Origin: Chlorops oryzae
Lineage: Eukaryota; Arthropoda; Insecta; Diptera; Chloropidae
Direction: 5' to 3'
Length of the DNA stretch: 64,000 nt
NCBI GenBank assembly: GCA_020466095.1
Contig: CM035806.1
Coordinates: 115,672,737-115,736,736 of the forward strand
Both the position numbers and the translations under genes were made by a program. How positions within the stretch are numbered: the first letter of the stretch is position 1; each line of letters starts with the position of its first letter. This document shows positions 1 through 10,952 of this stretch, in pieces. The notes beneath the pieces were generated by a model. That model was not told where the DNA came from. It searched no databases and was given only the letters and a program-made list of their open reading frames with translations.

Positions 1-314
1 TTTGTTTGACCGGAACCGGAATTTTCAGGGGGTGTGCTACGTTTTTGATTTTTCCATAAGATTGCATTGTCAAGGGGCCTTCTTCAATTCAACACACACG
101 TTTTTTGCCAAGTGCCATCTATAGTACTATATGGTTTAAACCATCAAAAAGTTTAAGCTACCCAGCCGCAAATTTTCTTTTTGTTACAAAAGTGAAATAT
201 CTTTTTGGTTAATAAAATTTATTATATAATAAAATATTTGAACGGCGTTCTTTTAAGCGCCTGGCATGTGTTGTTAAAGAAATTCTGATATGTGTCTTAA
301 GAATGTAGCTAAAA
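1..314. other. AT-rich sequence, no gene seen
   Basis: No ORF, repeat end or motif that I can assign. The next feature begins with a recognisable DINE-A end, so this may be older unique or decayed sequence. Confidence 0.4.
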
Positions 315-482
315 ACAAGAAAGAAAGCTAAAGTCAGTCAAGCCCGACTTTGAAATACCCAGCGTCCCGACATTATAAGCGCACTATGTTTTGTCCTTCC
401 GTAAGAAAGTTAACCAAAACTTATGTTTGTGGGCGTGCCAGTGGGCGGGCCACATAAATATTTCTCCTATACCTTTTATTTG
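315..482 (-). mobile_element. DINE-A (mini-me type) 3'-end fragment
   Basis: This begins ACAAGAAAGAAAGCTAAAGT and carries the terminal hairpin (GTC..GAC around CAAGCC) followed by the sequence ending in GCGCACTATGTTTTG. The same sequence in reverse ends the element at 1019-1800 and opens the copy at 52386. Only the hairpin end and the first 'gggcgtg..gtgggcgggccacat' motif are present, so it is truncated. DINE-1-like elements are non-autonomous rolling-circle (Helentron-type) elements in Drosophila; that class is inferred from structure, since no protein is encoded. Confidence 0.7.
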
Positions 483-1018
483 CCTTCGTGTTGTAAGAAT
501 ACATGATAAACATCATTTTACACTGCACAACATTTTAACATAGCAGTGTCGGGCAATACTTTAAATTTCTTTTACTCTTCTTTTACGGTTTTCTTTTTAG
601 CAAATTCCTAACATATGCAATGCAGATTTTCGGCCAACGCACTAAGAAACAATTGGCTCGGTCATAAATACCTCGAATAATTGTTTACAATTAAAAAACG
701 CACAAGCAGCAATATGCTCCGAGCGCAGGCCAGCGGTGCACCCTTGCCTTTCGTTTTGGTGTCGGCAGGCGGCACCAATAATATTTCAATTAAGCATGCA
801 TGTTTTACACGGAATTTGAGCCCATTATAATTCAATGACATTGATTTGCTTTCGGGGTGATTTTGCCAATGCAGCCAAATAAACCCAAAAACAAAACAAA
901 GAGAACATATGTTTTTTCAGCCAGAACAATTTGTATTAAAACAGAGAATATGATTGACTTAAAAATAAAGAGAAGATTTGGATGTCAGATACTAGCTCTT
1001 GCTGTATACTGGTTCTTT
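483..1018. other. no gene seen
   Basis: AT-rich sequence with one more GC-rich patch near 715-775. No ORF over 60 codons with recognisable content. It could be unique host sequence. Confidence 0.4.
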
Positions 1019-1800
1019 TTATACCCAGCGTAAGCGGGGTATATTAGTTTTGTGCGAATCTTGTAACAGGGAGAACTAAGCTCCGGAGATATAGACATAT
1101 ATATATAGAAATGATCAGGATCAAAAACTGAATCGATTTAGACATGTCCGTCTGTCCGTCCGTCCGTCTGTCCGTCTGTCCGTCCGTCCGTGGTCAGATC
1201 TCCTCCGAAACGGCTGGACCAATCAAGTCGAAATTTGGCACACAGGTATATCGGGATCCGAGTATGATCCTAAGTAAAAATGGGAAACATCCGCCCACTG
1301 ACACGCCCACAAATGAATATAATGTGTTTTCAGTAAAATGCTTGTAACTTGCGAACCACTCAACACATTCCATTGATATTTGGTGTACTGGTAAACTTCG
1401 AAGAGGGACATATCCTGGAAAAAACCTGGATGCCGCCCTCCGTGAGCCACGCCCACAAATAAGGGCTTATCGTAACTTGTGAAGTAAAAGGCGTAGAAGC
1501 TTCAAATTCGCAACAAAGGTTGACCAAGGCGAATGAAAGGTGTAGGAAAAAAGTTTATATGGCCCGCCCACTGCCACGCTCACAAATAGAGAATTTTCGT
1601 AACTTCCGAAGTAAAAGGCGTAGAAGCTTCAAATTCGCATCAAAGGTTCACCAAGGCGAATGAAAGGTGTAGGAAAAAATTGTTTGTGGCCCGCCCACTG
1701 CCACGCCCACAAATAGAGAAGCAAAACATAGTGCGCTCATAATGTCGGGACGCTGGGTATTTCAAAGTCGGGCTTGACCGACTTTAGCTTTCTTACTTGT
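1019..1800 (+). mobile_element. DINE-A element (DINE-1/mini-me-like, full arrangement)
   Basis: The start is ATACCCAGCGTAAGCGGGGT, a short stem. A (TA)n tract near 1098, a short conserved core with 'gatcaggatcaaaaactg' and a (GTCY)n tract at 1146-1192 follow. This TA tract / core / GTCY order is the published description of Drosophila mini-me elements. The body holds partial 127-bp-type units ('cgtagaagcttcaaattcgca', 'cccgcccactgccacgc'). The end is the hairpin AAAGTCGGGCTTGACCGACTTT followed by AGCTTTCTTACTTGT. It has no coding capacity; the 67-codon ORF over the GTCY tract is an artefact of the repeat. Confidence 0.75.
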
Positions 1801-2580
1801 CCTTAATCTAAACCAGTGATGTGCAAAATTGGCCGTGAGACTGTGTGAGTAAGAAAAGGGTCAATGCACTAAGAAAAATTTTAGCACGAATTCCGTCTGC
1901 ATGGTAAAATAAGGAGATTTTATAACTTCGTGGAAAATAAAAATAATTCGAAATACTAAGACTAGTTTATGCAAGCGTTATAAATTTGTGAATTAAAAAT
2001 TTGAATTGTAACGCCAAATGTTGTTTTCAATACAATTTTCAATATCTATAACACCTTTGCAATTTTTTAAAATTCTTTTTAAGTCCCAAAATCATCTTCC
2101 ATTTTTAAAATCGAAGCCTGGGTTTTTTCTAAAACACATTTCTTTTTTTTTCTTTAAAAAGGTTTTCCTTTTCAACGCCCTGAAATTCAGAAAGAAGAAT
2201 CACAATGTCTTTTCAAATTCCATTCATATTGTTTTTGAAAAGACTTCCCACACAAAAGACAAAGCATGTTATTAAAAACATTTGAAATCATAAACAACTC
2301 TTTGCATTCCATTTTCACGTACGCTTTTCGGAGAAAACATTTCTCAATGCAGAGAAACGAAAAAGCTGTACGGATGCGCGCGATGTTGTTTCGTCGGCCT
2401 TTTGCTACCGACTGAACAAAGAGCGTAAGCAATACGTGTGAAGTGAGCGCCATCAAATGATGTATGGTGTGAACACCACTGATCTAAACCAAACATAGTG
2501 TTCTTATTTTTGCGGCTAAGTCTAACTCAAAATAGTTAGCCAGGAATCGAAACAAACGATATTATCTGGAGATAATATTT
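1801..2580. other. no gene; possible BED-type zinc-finger relic on minus
   Basis: Mostly AT-rich with poly-T runs. On the minus strand near 2187-2260 there is a short stretch with C-x2-C and NLKRH spacing (LCLLCGKSF then NLKRH), resembling the zinc finger at the N-terminus of some hAT or GTF2IRD2-like proteins. The sequence after it is broken by stops. I see nothing else. Confidence 0.25.
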
Positions 2581-2821
2581 CATGGCAATCCTGCCCATCG
2601 AACTGGACGAAGGAGATCTGAACCAAATACTGACCACATCCAGTGAGGCCTGCTTAACTTGGGTCCTGAAGAGAATTTAAATAAACTGAAGACCCTACTA
2701 CACCCAATGGGTTCATGGCTACAATAACATAACTGACGAAGAGTTCACGCCAAATTGCAACTCTAACTAATGACGTTGAGACTGCATAAAGCTTACATTA
2801 TCCTGCTCCTATCACAATATT

Positions 2822-3181
2822 ATGGCAGCGAAGAATAAAAATCAGATCAACATTCCCCTTGAAGAGGCTCTTAAGAATGCAGCAGCAGGCCCAGGACCAC
2901 TTTCACAAAAGGAGTATCAGAAAAGTAACAAAAAGGTCCCATCCCTTCGTCAAAGCGACCCAACCATGTTAACAGCACTTAAACCACCAAAGCAGCGAGG
3001 TGGCAATATTTTAAAAGCAATACGAAGACAAGCATTCCTTAAAGTCGAGCTACAGCAACCGCGACAACGACCAGAATGGAAAGTAAAGGCAGCATTAACT
3101 GAGCTTCCAAGCATAGAGGAACTCCTTGACCGATTGAAGAACAAAAGGAAGCCCGAAGCATCAACCAACAGACGACACTAG
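2822..3181 (+). CDS. hypothetical basic protein, 119 aa
   Basis: I do not recognise this protein. The ORF is open from ATG 2822 to the stop at 3179-3181. It is rich in Lys, Arg, Gln and Pro and has no predicted membrane segment or cysteine motif. A short helix-like LPSIEELLDRL lies near residue 95. An AATAAA signal at 3272-3277 is about 90 bases after the stop, as expected for a transcribed fly gene or retrocopy. A second ATG-started run of 33 codons (2582-2683) upstream, followed in frame by more sense codons between stops, may be an earlier decayed part of the same transcript. Codon use is more GC-rich than the flanks. It may be a host gene, a retrogene or a degraded gag fragment; I cannot decide. 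Confidence 0.4.
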   Translation: MAAKNKNQINIPLEEALKNAAAGPGPLSQKEYQKSNKKVPSLRQSDPTMLTALKPPKQRGGNILKAIRRQAFLKVELQQPRQRPEWKVKAALTELPSIEELLDRLKNKRKPEASTNRRH

Positions 3182-3916
3182 CACCAGATCTATTGCGATT
3201 TCGTACGATCACCACAATCATTCTATCACAATTACGATGTGAAAATTAAATTTTTTTTACACGTTGAATTGAATAAAAGCATAATTAAAGTCAGCCGACA
3301 CTTGCATTATATAAAATCACAACTTTACAATCAAAAATGAATAAGAGAGAAAGCTCAATTTCATTGGTCAACCTATGTTGCGAATTTTAAGCTACTACGC
3401 CTTTTACTTCGGAAGTGACGAAAAATCTCCATTTGTGGGCTGGCAGTAGGCGGGCCACATAATTTTTTTCCTACACCTTTCATTCGCCTTGGTCAACCTA
3501 TGTTGAGCATTTGAAGCTTCTACGCCTTTTACTTCAGAAGTTACGATAAACTCTTATTTGTGGGCTCATTTGTGGGCGTGGATCGAGGAGGACGGTGTCT
3601 ATTTTTTTCCAGTATATGTCCCTTTTCGTTTTTTCCTGCGCACTTAATATCAATGAAATGTGTTGTGTGGTTCGCAAGTTACAAGCGTGTTACTGAAAAC
3701 ACATTAAATTCAATTGCGGGCGTAGCAGTGGGCGGATGTCTCCCATTTTTACTTAGGGCCACTCTCGGATCCCGATATACCTGTATGCCAAATTTCGACT
3801 TGGTTGGTCCAGCCGCTTCGGAGGAGATCCGACCACGGACGGACAGACGGACGGAGGGAGAGACGGGCATGTCTTAATCGATTCAGTTTTTGATTCTGAT
3901 CAAGAATATATATATA

Positions 3917-5204
3917 TTAGGTGTAGTAAAAAGAAATCCATTATTTTTCCAATAGATGGCGTTATTTATCTGCATCTCGCGTTGTATAAGTCCGATCGTG
4001 TTCCGCTAGGGGGCATTAGAAAGATGACAGTTCCTACTAAAAAAGCTTTTTTGACACTTTTTTGATTGATTGATTCAGTTTTGTTTGAGAGCTTGTCAAA
4101 GGTGGACATCAGCAAAGAGAAAATTCGTTACATTTTACAGTTTTTCTTCGATAAGGGAGAAAACGCAAGCCAGGCGGCTGAAAATGTGAATAGCGTTTAT
4201 GGACCTGATACTGTAACAGCCAATCATGCGCAATTTTGGTTTCGTCGATTCCGTTCCGGTAACTTCGATGTCAAGGATGCACCACGCACTGGAAGGCCAA
4301 TTGTCGAAAATGTCGATAAAATCATGGAAATTATCGAGTGCGACCGTCATGTTAGCACTGTTTCGATTGCAAAAGAGCTAAAGATTGCACAAAAAACCGT
4401 TTGGAACCATTTGAATAAGGCTGGATACACAAAGAAGCTCGATGTATGGGTGCCACACGAGTTAACGCAAAAAAACCTCATAGACCGAATTTCCATCTGC
4501 GAATCGCTGCTGAACCGCAACAAAATCGACCCATTTGGGAAGCGGTTGGTGACTGGTGATGAAAAGTGGGTCACTTACGACAACGTCAAGCGAAAACGGT
4601 CGTGGTCGAAACACGGTGAACCGGCGGAAACGGTGGCCAAGCCAGGATTGACGGCCAGGAAGGTTTTGCTGTGTGTTTGGTGGGATTGGCAGGGAATTAT
4701 CTACTATGAGCTGCTCCCATACGGCAAAACTCTTAACTCGGAACTCTACTGTCAACAATTGGACCGTCTGAAGGAAGCAATCGCCCATAAGCGGCCAGCT
4801 TTGGCCAATAGGAGAGGAATTGTGTTCCATCAGGACAACGCCAGGCCACACACATCGATAGTGACTCGCCAGAAGCTCCGGGAGTTTGGTTGGGAGGTTC
4901 TTCTCCATCCACCTTATAGTCCGGACCTGGCACCAAGTGATTACCATCTGTTCCTGTCCATGGCGAACAATTTTGCTGGTGAAACATTCGCTTCAAGAGA
5001 GGCTTCTGAAATTCGACTATCTCAATTTTTTGCTAATAGGAACGAGGGCTTCTATGAGAGAGGCATAATGAAATTACCTTTAAAATGGCAACAAGTTATC
5101 GAACAAAACGGCGCATATTTGACCTAAATCGGGTCATTCTAACTATCTTCAATAAAGCCCTCAATTTAATGCAAAAATAATGGATTTCTTTTTACTACAC
5201 CTAA
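3917..5204 (+). mobile_element. mariner element, nearly intact
   Basis: The element is 1288 bp long. Its ends are perfect inverted repeats of about 32 bp starting TTAGGTGTAGTAAAAAGAAA. It is flanked by TA on both sides (3915-3916 and 5205-5206), as expected for Tc1/mariner insertion. It lies inside the (TA)n tract of a DINE-A element. The transposase gene fills positions 4102-5127. A second, damaged copy of the same family is at 7997. Confidence 0.95.
4102..5127 (+). pseudogene. mariner transposase, full length but without its ATG
   Basis: This is a DD34D mariner transposase of about 341 aa, which cuts and pastes the element at TA sites in the nucleus. An N-terminal helix-turn-helix region comes first (QFWFRRFRSG about residue 40). 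WVPHEL is near 120. The first catalytic Asp is in TGDEKW and the second in HQDNARPH. The third is in PPYSPDLAPSDYHLF, 34 residues after the second. The frame is open to TAA at 5127. The second mariner copy has ATG-GAC at the matching start (8179), but here the codon at 4102-4104 is GTG. The frame stays open upstream from a TTG at 4066, but no ATG precedes it in frame. The body shows no stop or frameshift. I infer a recently silenced element; start use was not tested. Confidence 0.85.
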
Positions 5205-5287
5205 TATATATCTATATCTACGGAGCTTAGTTCTGGCTGTTACAAGATTCGCACAAAATAGTATACCCTGCTTACGTTGGGTGTAAA

Positions 5288-6044
5288 AAGCAGACGTGTA
5301 AAGAGTTTTTCATCGCAAATGCGATAGTCTCAAAAATGAGAATTTTCAAACTTAAAGATGATTTAAAGTATCGATATTTTTCACACCGATATTACATCCG
5401 CAGACCACGGAGTTTAGACGAGGATCTTAAATAAGTTTTAATTCTGTACGAATTGACGGATACTCAGAAGCAAGGAAAAAATAAAAACTTAACAATTGAT
5501 AAAAGACTCTTACATTTCTTCACGGAACACGGGTTATACAAGCGGAACACACTTTGATAGCGCAAAACAGTTATAACCCAATAAACACAAAACGAGGATG
5601 ATATCGTAACGATATCGAGGCAAATTCGAGAAAATAAGTATTTCTCGATAACGCTATTTAGCTTCGCCACGATATCCAGACGAATTTGAGAAGATAAAAT
5701 TTCGCAATATCGTATTTTAGGACTCGCAACGATATCGGGACGATTTCGAGAAAAATCAAATACTCATTATTGCGATTTTGGACACGCGAAGATATCGCGA
5801 CGAATTCGAGAAAAACATTTTTAGCCCAATAAATACAAAAACGAAGATGATATCGCCACAAATTCGTTACGAATTTGAGAAAAACGAAATCCTAGAAAGT
5901 AGTTTAGTGAACTCGTTTTGAACTCGAAACACATAAGGGAAAAGAAGAAAAATAAGTAGGATATTGTTTTTGAAATATTATAATACTTATAAAAAAGTTT
6001 GCCTTTTCCAAAAATATCTTTATGTATAATTATATTTTAACGTT
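5288..6044. repeat. 60-bp minisatellite (about 5551-5890) in AT-rich DNA
   Basis: The motif GATATC-x4-CGAATTCGAG recurs with exactly 60-bp spacing at 5611, 5671, 5731 and 5791, with a further degraded unit at about 5849. Both edges share the segment CCCAATAAAYACAAAA-CGA-GATGATATCG (about 5578 and 5826), so the array may be bounded by a longer repeat. No coding potential is seen. The 5891-6044 stretch is AT-rich without features. Confidence 0.7.
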
Positions 6045-7240
6045 TTATTTAAGCAGCAATGGTACAAAATATATATTATTATTTATATTTATTTGATAAC
6101 CTTTCTTTATATTTTGAAGCTCATGTTTTACAGATTCGTGATTCTTACATTTAATAATTCCCCAACTAAAGTTTATAAACTCAATATGTGGTAGGGTTTC
6201 AAATTCAATTTCCTGACCATGAACGAAGTACGTAACGTTCTCAGTTGTTATTGAGTTAACCATAAAAAATTTATTATTTATGAAGTATATATTATTGGGA
6301 TGGTTCAATGAAAAATATTTTATTTAATTTCCCACGTTTGAAAAATGTATGCCGTCGATAAGATCTGTAAATATATCTTGACTCTCCTTGAGGACCTGGT
6401 GCAAACTTGACTCAACCATTCTTTTATAGATTTGGCCACTGAACTGTGACTTTTTTCTTAGCCTGCGTTTGATACCGCTCAAACAATTTTCGAATTTGAA
6501 TCATTAGCTCGATAATAGCGGGAAATATCTTTAGAGTGCAAAATGCGTATAGCAAGGCTAAGATCAATAAAATGGTGGTATATTTCGACCCCTACGATAT
6601 TTTCCAAAACAAAAGGTCCGGTATAAAGTAAGAAATTTCTGTATTCCGTAGCCTTCCATCTATCTAGGTCCAGAGTTGTTCTGGGCCGTCTTGCAAACTC
6701 ATGGGGAGTACCTTTTTTTATTTTTTCAAGCCGAGAATTAATAATTTTAATTTTTTTTTACTTAGGGAATACGGCATTTTACGCTTTTTTATCCAACAGT
6801 TAAGCAATGCCTTCATAGTTCTTAAGCATACAACATGCATATAATCCATTGGAAACTGCCTTTTTATGTTAATTGGCAAATTTTCTAAAGCTATCATTGC
6901 AGCGCTGTTGTGATGTTCTGGATGAACTCTGCTTCTGAAGCTTTCGTCCGTTCTCAATGCACTCTTTTCATATAGGAAAATGATTCGGATTTCAAAGCGC
7001 TCGCCCCGTTGTGTGCATTTGTGGCAGCTGTCATACCCGCTTTGGCCTTTGATTCCCAAAATCATTGCTCTGGCTGGTGCGTCACATATAAAGGAGCCTA
7101 ATTCAATAACGAAATATTTGTTTCCCACTTCAAATCCATTTGAAAGCAATTCAGTTAACTCAGAAACCGTTTCTTTAAGAAACCCTTAAGCCAAAGATAC
7201 AAACCATTATAATTGAGGTTCTTGAAATTTTAATCAGTTA

Positions 7241-7996
7241 AGGGGTTATATATCTTGCGGTTTAGGAAAACGGGGAAAAGTTTGATTTTTTAAAAAGGTA
7301 TGTAGCCATATTTTTATTGAATTTTTGTGATTTGTTTATCATAGTACAGTGACTGATCTTCAAAATTAGCCTCGAATTATAAAAAAATATCAATAATTGA
7401 CGATGCTTTCCCAATTTGCAAAAAACTCGTTTTTTTCGCAGAGGGTTGCGGTGACCGCGATGCCAGTCCAAGAGCTTAACTGAAAACAGAAAACCATACA
7501 AATTCAATTAGCATATCCACTTGTGGTGTCTTTGAACGATCGATAAAAATTTTAGAAATTTTTTTTTTCAACGGGGACGATTTTTTCGAAAAAAGTATGT
7601 TTTTTTATTTGTAAAAATTTTTAAAAAAATTCATAACATTAATATACGAGTTGATATATAAAAATGGAATCGTTCAAAGACACGGCAATCAAATTACGAA
7701 CAATTGAAAAAAAAAAACATCAAAATCGGTTGAAAACTCTGCCCGCAATCGCGGTCACCGCAAAGACGTTTTCAGAAAAACATCATTCCGAGATAATCGC
7801 GTTTAAAGTTTCCAGTATACTTTTGTCTAGTGTAGCTTGACTCGTTAGATTTTCGAGCGAGGCAAGATGAAAAACGCTATAACTTTGCTTGTACTGCTTC
7901 GATCTTCATGAAAATTCGTAATTACATTCTCAGAAACATATACTTCAAGATATAATAATAAAAAAAATTTTCGATTTTTTGACCGACCGCAACATA
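7241..7996. mobile_element. TTAA-flanked MITE, copy 1 (right end cut by mariner)
   Basis: The left end GGGGTTATATATCTTGCGGT follows TTAA (7237-7240). The body contains inverted matches such as GCGGTGACCGCGAT (7449) against ATCGCGGTCACCGC (about 7749), and TCTTTGAACGAT against ATCGTTCAAAGA, so the element is partly foldback. The right end stops at ..CCGCAACATA, where mariner copy 2 is inserted at TA. It has no protein. A TTAA target suggests the piggyBac or Kolobok type, which is not proven. Confidence 0.7.
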
Positions 7997-8833
7997 TTAG
8001 GTGTAGTAAAGAAATCCATTATTTTTCCAATAGATGGCGTTATTTATCTGCATCTCGCGTTGTATAAGTCCGATCGTGTTCCGCTAGGGGGCATTAGAAA
8101 GATGACAGTTCCTACTAAAAAAGCTTTTTTGACACTTTTTTGATTGATTGATTCAGTTTTGTTTGAGAGCTTGTCAAAGATGGACATCAGCAAAGAGAAA
8201 ATTCGCTACATTTTACAGTTTTTTTAATTAAGGGAGAAAACGCAAGCCAGGCGGCTGAAAATGTGAATAGCGTTTATGGACCTGATACTGTAACAGCCAA
8301 TCATGCGCAATTTTGGTTTCGTCGATTCCGTTCCGGTAACTTCGATGTCAAGGATGCACCACGCACTGGAAGGCCAATTGTCGAAAATGTCGATAAAATA
8401 TGGAAATTATCGAGTCCGACCGTCATGTTAGCACTGTTTCGATTGCAAAAGAGCTAAAGATTGCACAAAAATTCGTTTGGAACCATTTGAATAAGGCTGG
8501 ATACACAAAGAAGCTCGATGTATGGGTGCCACACGAGTTAACGCAAAAAAACCTCATAGACCGAATTTCCATCTGCGAATCGCTGCTGAACCGCAACAAA
8601 ATCGACCCATTTCTGAAGCGGTTGGTGACTGGTGATGAAAAGTGGGTCACTTACGACAACGTCAAGCGAAAACGGTCGAGGTCGAAACACGGTGAACCGG
8701 CGGAAACGGTGGCCAAGCCAGGATTGACGGCCAGGAAGGTTTTGCTGTGTGTTTGGTGGGATTGGCAGGGAATTATCTACTATGAGCTGCTCCCATACGG
8801 CAAAACTCTTAACTCGGAACCTACTGTCAACAA
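7997..8833 (+). mobile_element. mariner copy 2, 3' part lost
   Basis: It has the same left terminal repeat as the element at 3917 (TTAGGTGTAGTAAAGAAATC, with two As missing), preceded by TA. The sequence follows copy 1 closely to GTCAACAA near 8833, then jumps into a second copy of the sequence found at 7210 (ATTGAGGTTCTTG). The break carries a short ACAA-ATTG microhomology. About one third of the element, including the third catalytic Asp and right repeat, is gone. Confidence 0.9.
8179..8833 (+). pseudogene. mariner transposase, truncated and frameshifted
   Basis: This is the same protein as at 4102 but broken. ATG is kept at 8179-8181. A changed run (TTTTTTTAATTAAGG, about 8220) brings an early TAA. 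One base is missing near 8400 (GATAAAATATGG, where copy 1 has a C). WVPHELTQKN, TGDEKWVTYDN and WWDWQGIIYY are still readable in frame 8400-8820, and the second and third catalytic Asp are deleted. It cannot make a transposase, but it preserves the start codon missing from copy 1. Confidence 0.9.
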
Positions 8834-8863
8834 ATTGAGGTTCTTGAAATTTTAATCAGTTAA

Positions 8864-9600
8864 GGGGTTATATATCTTGCGGTTTAGGAAAACGGGGAAA
8901 AGTTTGATTTTTTAAAAAGGTATGTAGCCATATTTTATTGAATTTTTGTGATTTGTTTATCATAGTACAGTGACTGATCTTCAAAATTAGCCTCGAATTA
9001 TAAAAAATATCAATAATTGACGATGCTTTCCCAATTTGCAAAAAACTCGTTTTTTTCGCAGAGGGTTGCGGTGACCTGCGATGCCAGTCCAAGAGCTTAA
9101 CTGAAAACAGAAAACCATACAAATTCAATTAGCATATCCACTTGTGGTGTCTTTGAACGATCGATAAAAATTTTAGAAATTTTTTTTCAACGGGGACTTT
9201 TGAAAAATTATTGTAAAATTTTTTGCATAAATAATACGAGTTGATATAAAAAAATGGAATCGTTCAAAGACACGGCAATCAAATTACGAACAATTGAAAA
9301 AAAAAAACATCAAAATCGGTTGAAAACTCTGCCCGCAATCGCGGTCACCGCAAAGACGTTTTCAGAAAAACATCATTCCGAGATAATCGCGTTTAAATTT
9401 TCCAGTATACTTTTGTCTAGTGTAGCTTGACTCGTTAGATTTTCGAGCGAGGCAAGATGAAAAACGCTATAACTTTGCTTGTACTGCTTCGATCTTCATG
9501 AAAATTCGTAATTACATTCTCAGAAACATATACTTCAAGATAAAATAATAAAAAAAATTTTCGATTTTTTGACCGACCGCAACATATTATATATAACCCC
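8864..9600. mobile_element. TTAA-flanked MITE, copy 2 (both ends present)
   Basis: The element is 737 bp long. It starts GGGGTTATATAT after TTAA (8860-8863) and ends ATATATAACCCC before TTAA (9601-9604), giving a 12-bp inverted repeat and a TTAA duplication. It closely matches 7241-7996, including the 28 bases of flanking sequence before the left TTAA, which shows that flank and element were duplicated together. It has the same internal foldback pieces as copy 1. The insertion lies within the tnp2-like reading frame. Confidence 0.8.
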
Positions 9601-10257
9601 TTAAGTGAACATACTCAGAGGTACTTGCGGGCTTAGAGAATCCTTCGAAAATACCTATTAGGAGAAAAGAATCCGTTCCCTAAATATTCATTAAAATTGG
9701 CCATACTTGTGCGCCTGAGCTCTTAGCGAGCGGCAGCCCATCTATATTAAATAACAATTCCAACTTGTTTTCCCGGTAATTGTTATTTAAAATGAAATAA
9801 GTAAGGCAATCCGTGATGCCGTAGTAAATGTAATGACCTCCTTCTACTGCAACTCTACTCCTTCTACTGGTGGTTGCCTTGGAGTGCTGCGCAGTGTACG
9901 TGAATCTATTGGAAGGTTTGGAATGATCGAACCTAAAATTGCTTAAAGCCTATTCAGCGCACGGTTTGTTATATTTTCTTCTATCGACCATTTGTGTTAG
10001 CTATTTGATTACGAATATCTGGAGCTTTCACTGCGTTTGGCATTGATTTATGGTTGCTCTGTAAAAATATTTATGTAATACTTAACTTTAAAATTGATTT
10101 TAAATAAACATACCCCATAGCTCATAAGGTCTCCACTCTGATGGGAGTTGAAACTTTCGGAAGTTACATCACGCCGTACCTCAATCGCTTTATTTGCGCT
10201 CTCGGCAATTGCTTCAATAATTTCCTCATCGCTGGTTTCGTTCAAATATAAGGACAT

Positions 10258-10952
10258 AAAATTCTTCGCTTGATTTTTAATCGCACGTTTATTCCGATTA
10301 ATTATTTAAATTTGGCGTTGCTTGTTCTTTTGATAGCTAACACTGTTCCCCGCCTTACATTTTTCATTTTCAACTACGTCATAACTTCTATGTTAAACTT
10401 CTATGTTATAAATTCATACGAAGGACGCTGTTATTACGTCACGACTAACACTGCGATGAATAATTCATCTGGTAATGGCGTTATTTTGACTGCAGGGTAG
10501 TAGTGTTACCATATTTAGCAGAGTTAATATAACTATAACCTTACGCATAGAAGCATATTTAACTAAAATGCTCATAAAATTTATTTTTTCATAAAAAATT
10601 TGAATTTTATCACCATTTTAATAAAACATGTTTGTATGAATAAGGCTGTTAATATATAATATATTAATATCTAGCATATAAGGTCGCAGAAAAGAAACAG
10701 TAAACATATTTCAGCTGAATGAAAATACAAAGCAGAATTCTTAAAGGATTTGGATAGTTGCTTGAAAGTTTAGCGAATGCCACTTGGATGTTGCGAAGAA
10801 ACATGAAGAATCTACTTTAATAAATTTCTTTAATTTCAGTCAATACTTTAAGAGCGCAAAACGTCAAAATGAAAAGAAAATATGGCCCAAACTATAGTTC
10901 AGAGTAGGACTTTGTAAACCGTGAAACACCAATGTAGCTGCACTTGTATCGA
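10258..10952. other. no gene seen
   Basis: AT-rich DNA. A 76-codon ORF at 10270 shows no recognisable motif and low-complexity content. I find no repeat shared with other parts of the window. Confidence 0.4.

Larger units (their letters stand above)
3364..5287 (-). mobile_element. DINE-A element (reverse), split by mariner
   Basis: Read on minus, the element begins with the ACCC..GGGTATAC stem near 5264-5284 and the (TA)n tract. The mariner at 3917-5204 splits that tract. Then come the core, a (GTCY)n tract (about 3835-3865 on plus) and 'gggcgtgg..gggccacat' body units. The hairpin end is missing on the left at about 3364, so this copy is truncated. Removing the mariner and one TA rejoins the conserved order seen at 1019-1800. 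Confidence 0.75.
6045..10257 (-). pseudogene. tnp2-like transposase-related pseudogene, copy 1, interrupted
   Basis: Read on minus, pieces appear in protein order. They are an N-terminal part at 10257-10048, DSRTLRSTPRQPPVEG near 9910, VEGGHYIYYGITDCL near 9830, and LLFNIDGLPLAKSS with QVWPIL near 9720. After the insertion at 7241-9600 come the cysteine segment FICDAPARAM..CHKCT (7149-6718), PHEFARRPRTTLDLDRWKAT and FLLYTGPFVL (about 6700-6590), and the C-terminal part ending FVPLLL (6308-6045). I recognise this order from a widespread insect protein family annotated as tnp2/transposase-domain proteins. At least one frameshift (near 9845) and several stops are present. Catalytic competence is not expected. 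The paralogue at 56377-58148 is less interrupted. Whether the family is still a transposon or a host-captured gene I cannot tell. Confidence 0.7.

Noticed and set aside
2187..2456. Zinc-finger gene on minus
   Set aside because: Only one C-x2-C and NLKRH stretch is visible and the downstream frame is full of stops; kept as a low-confidence relic only.
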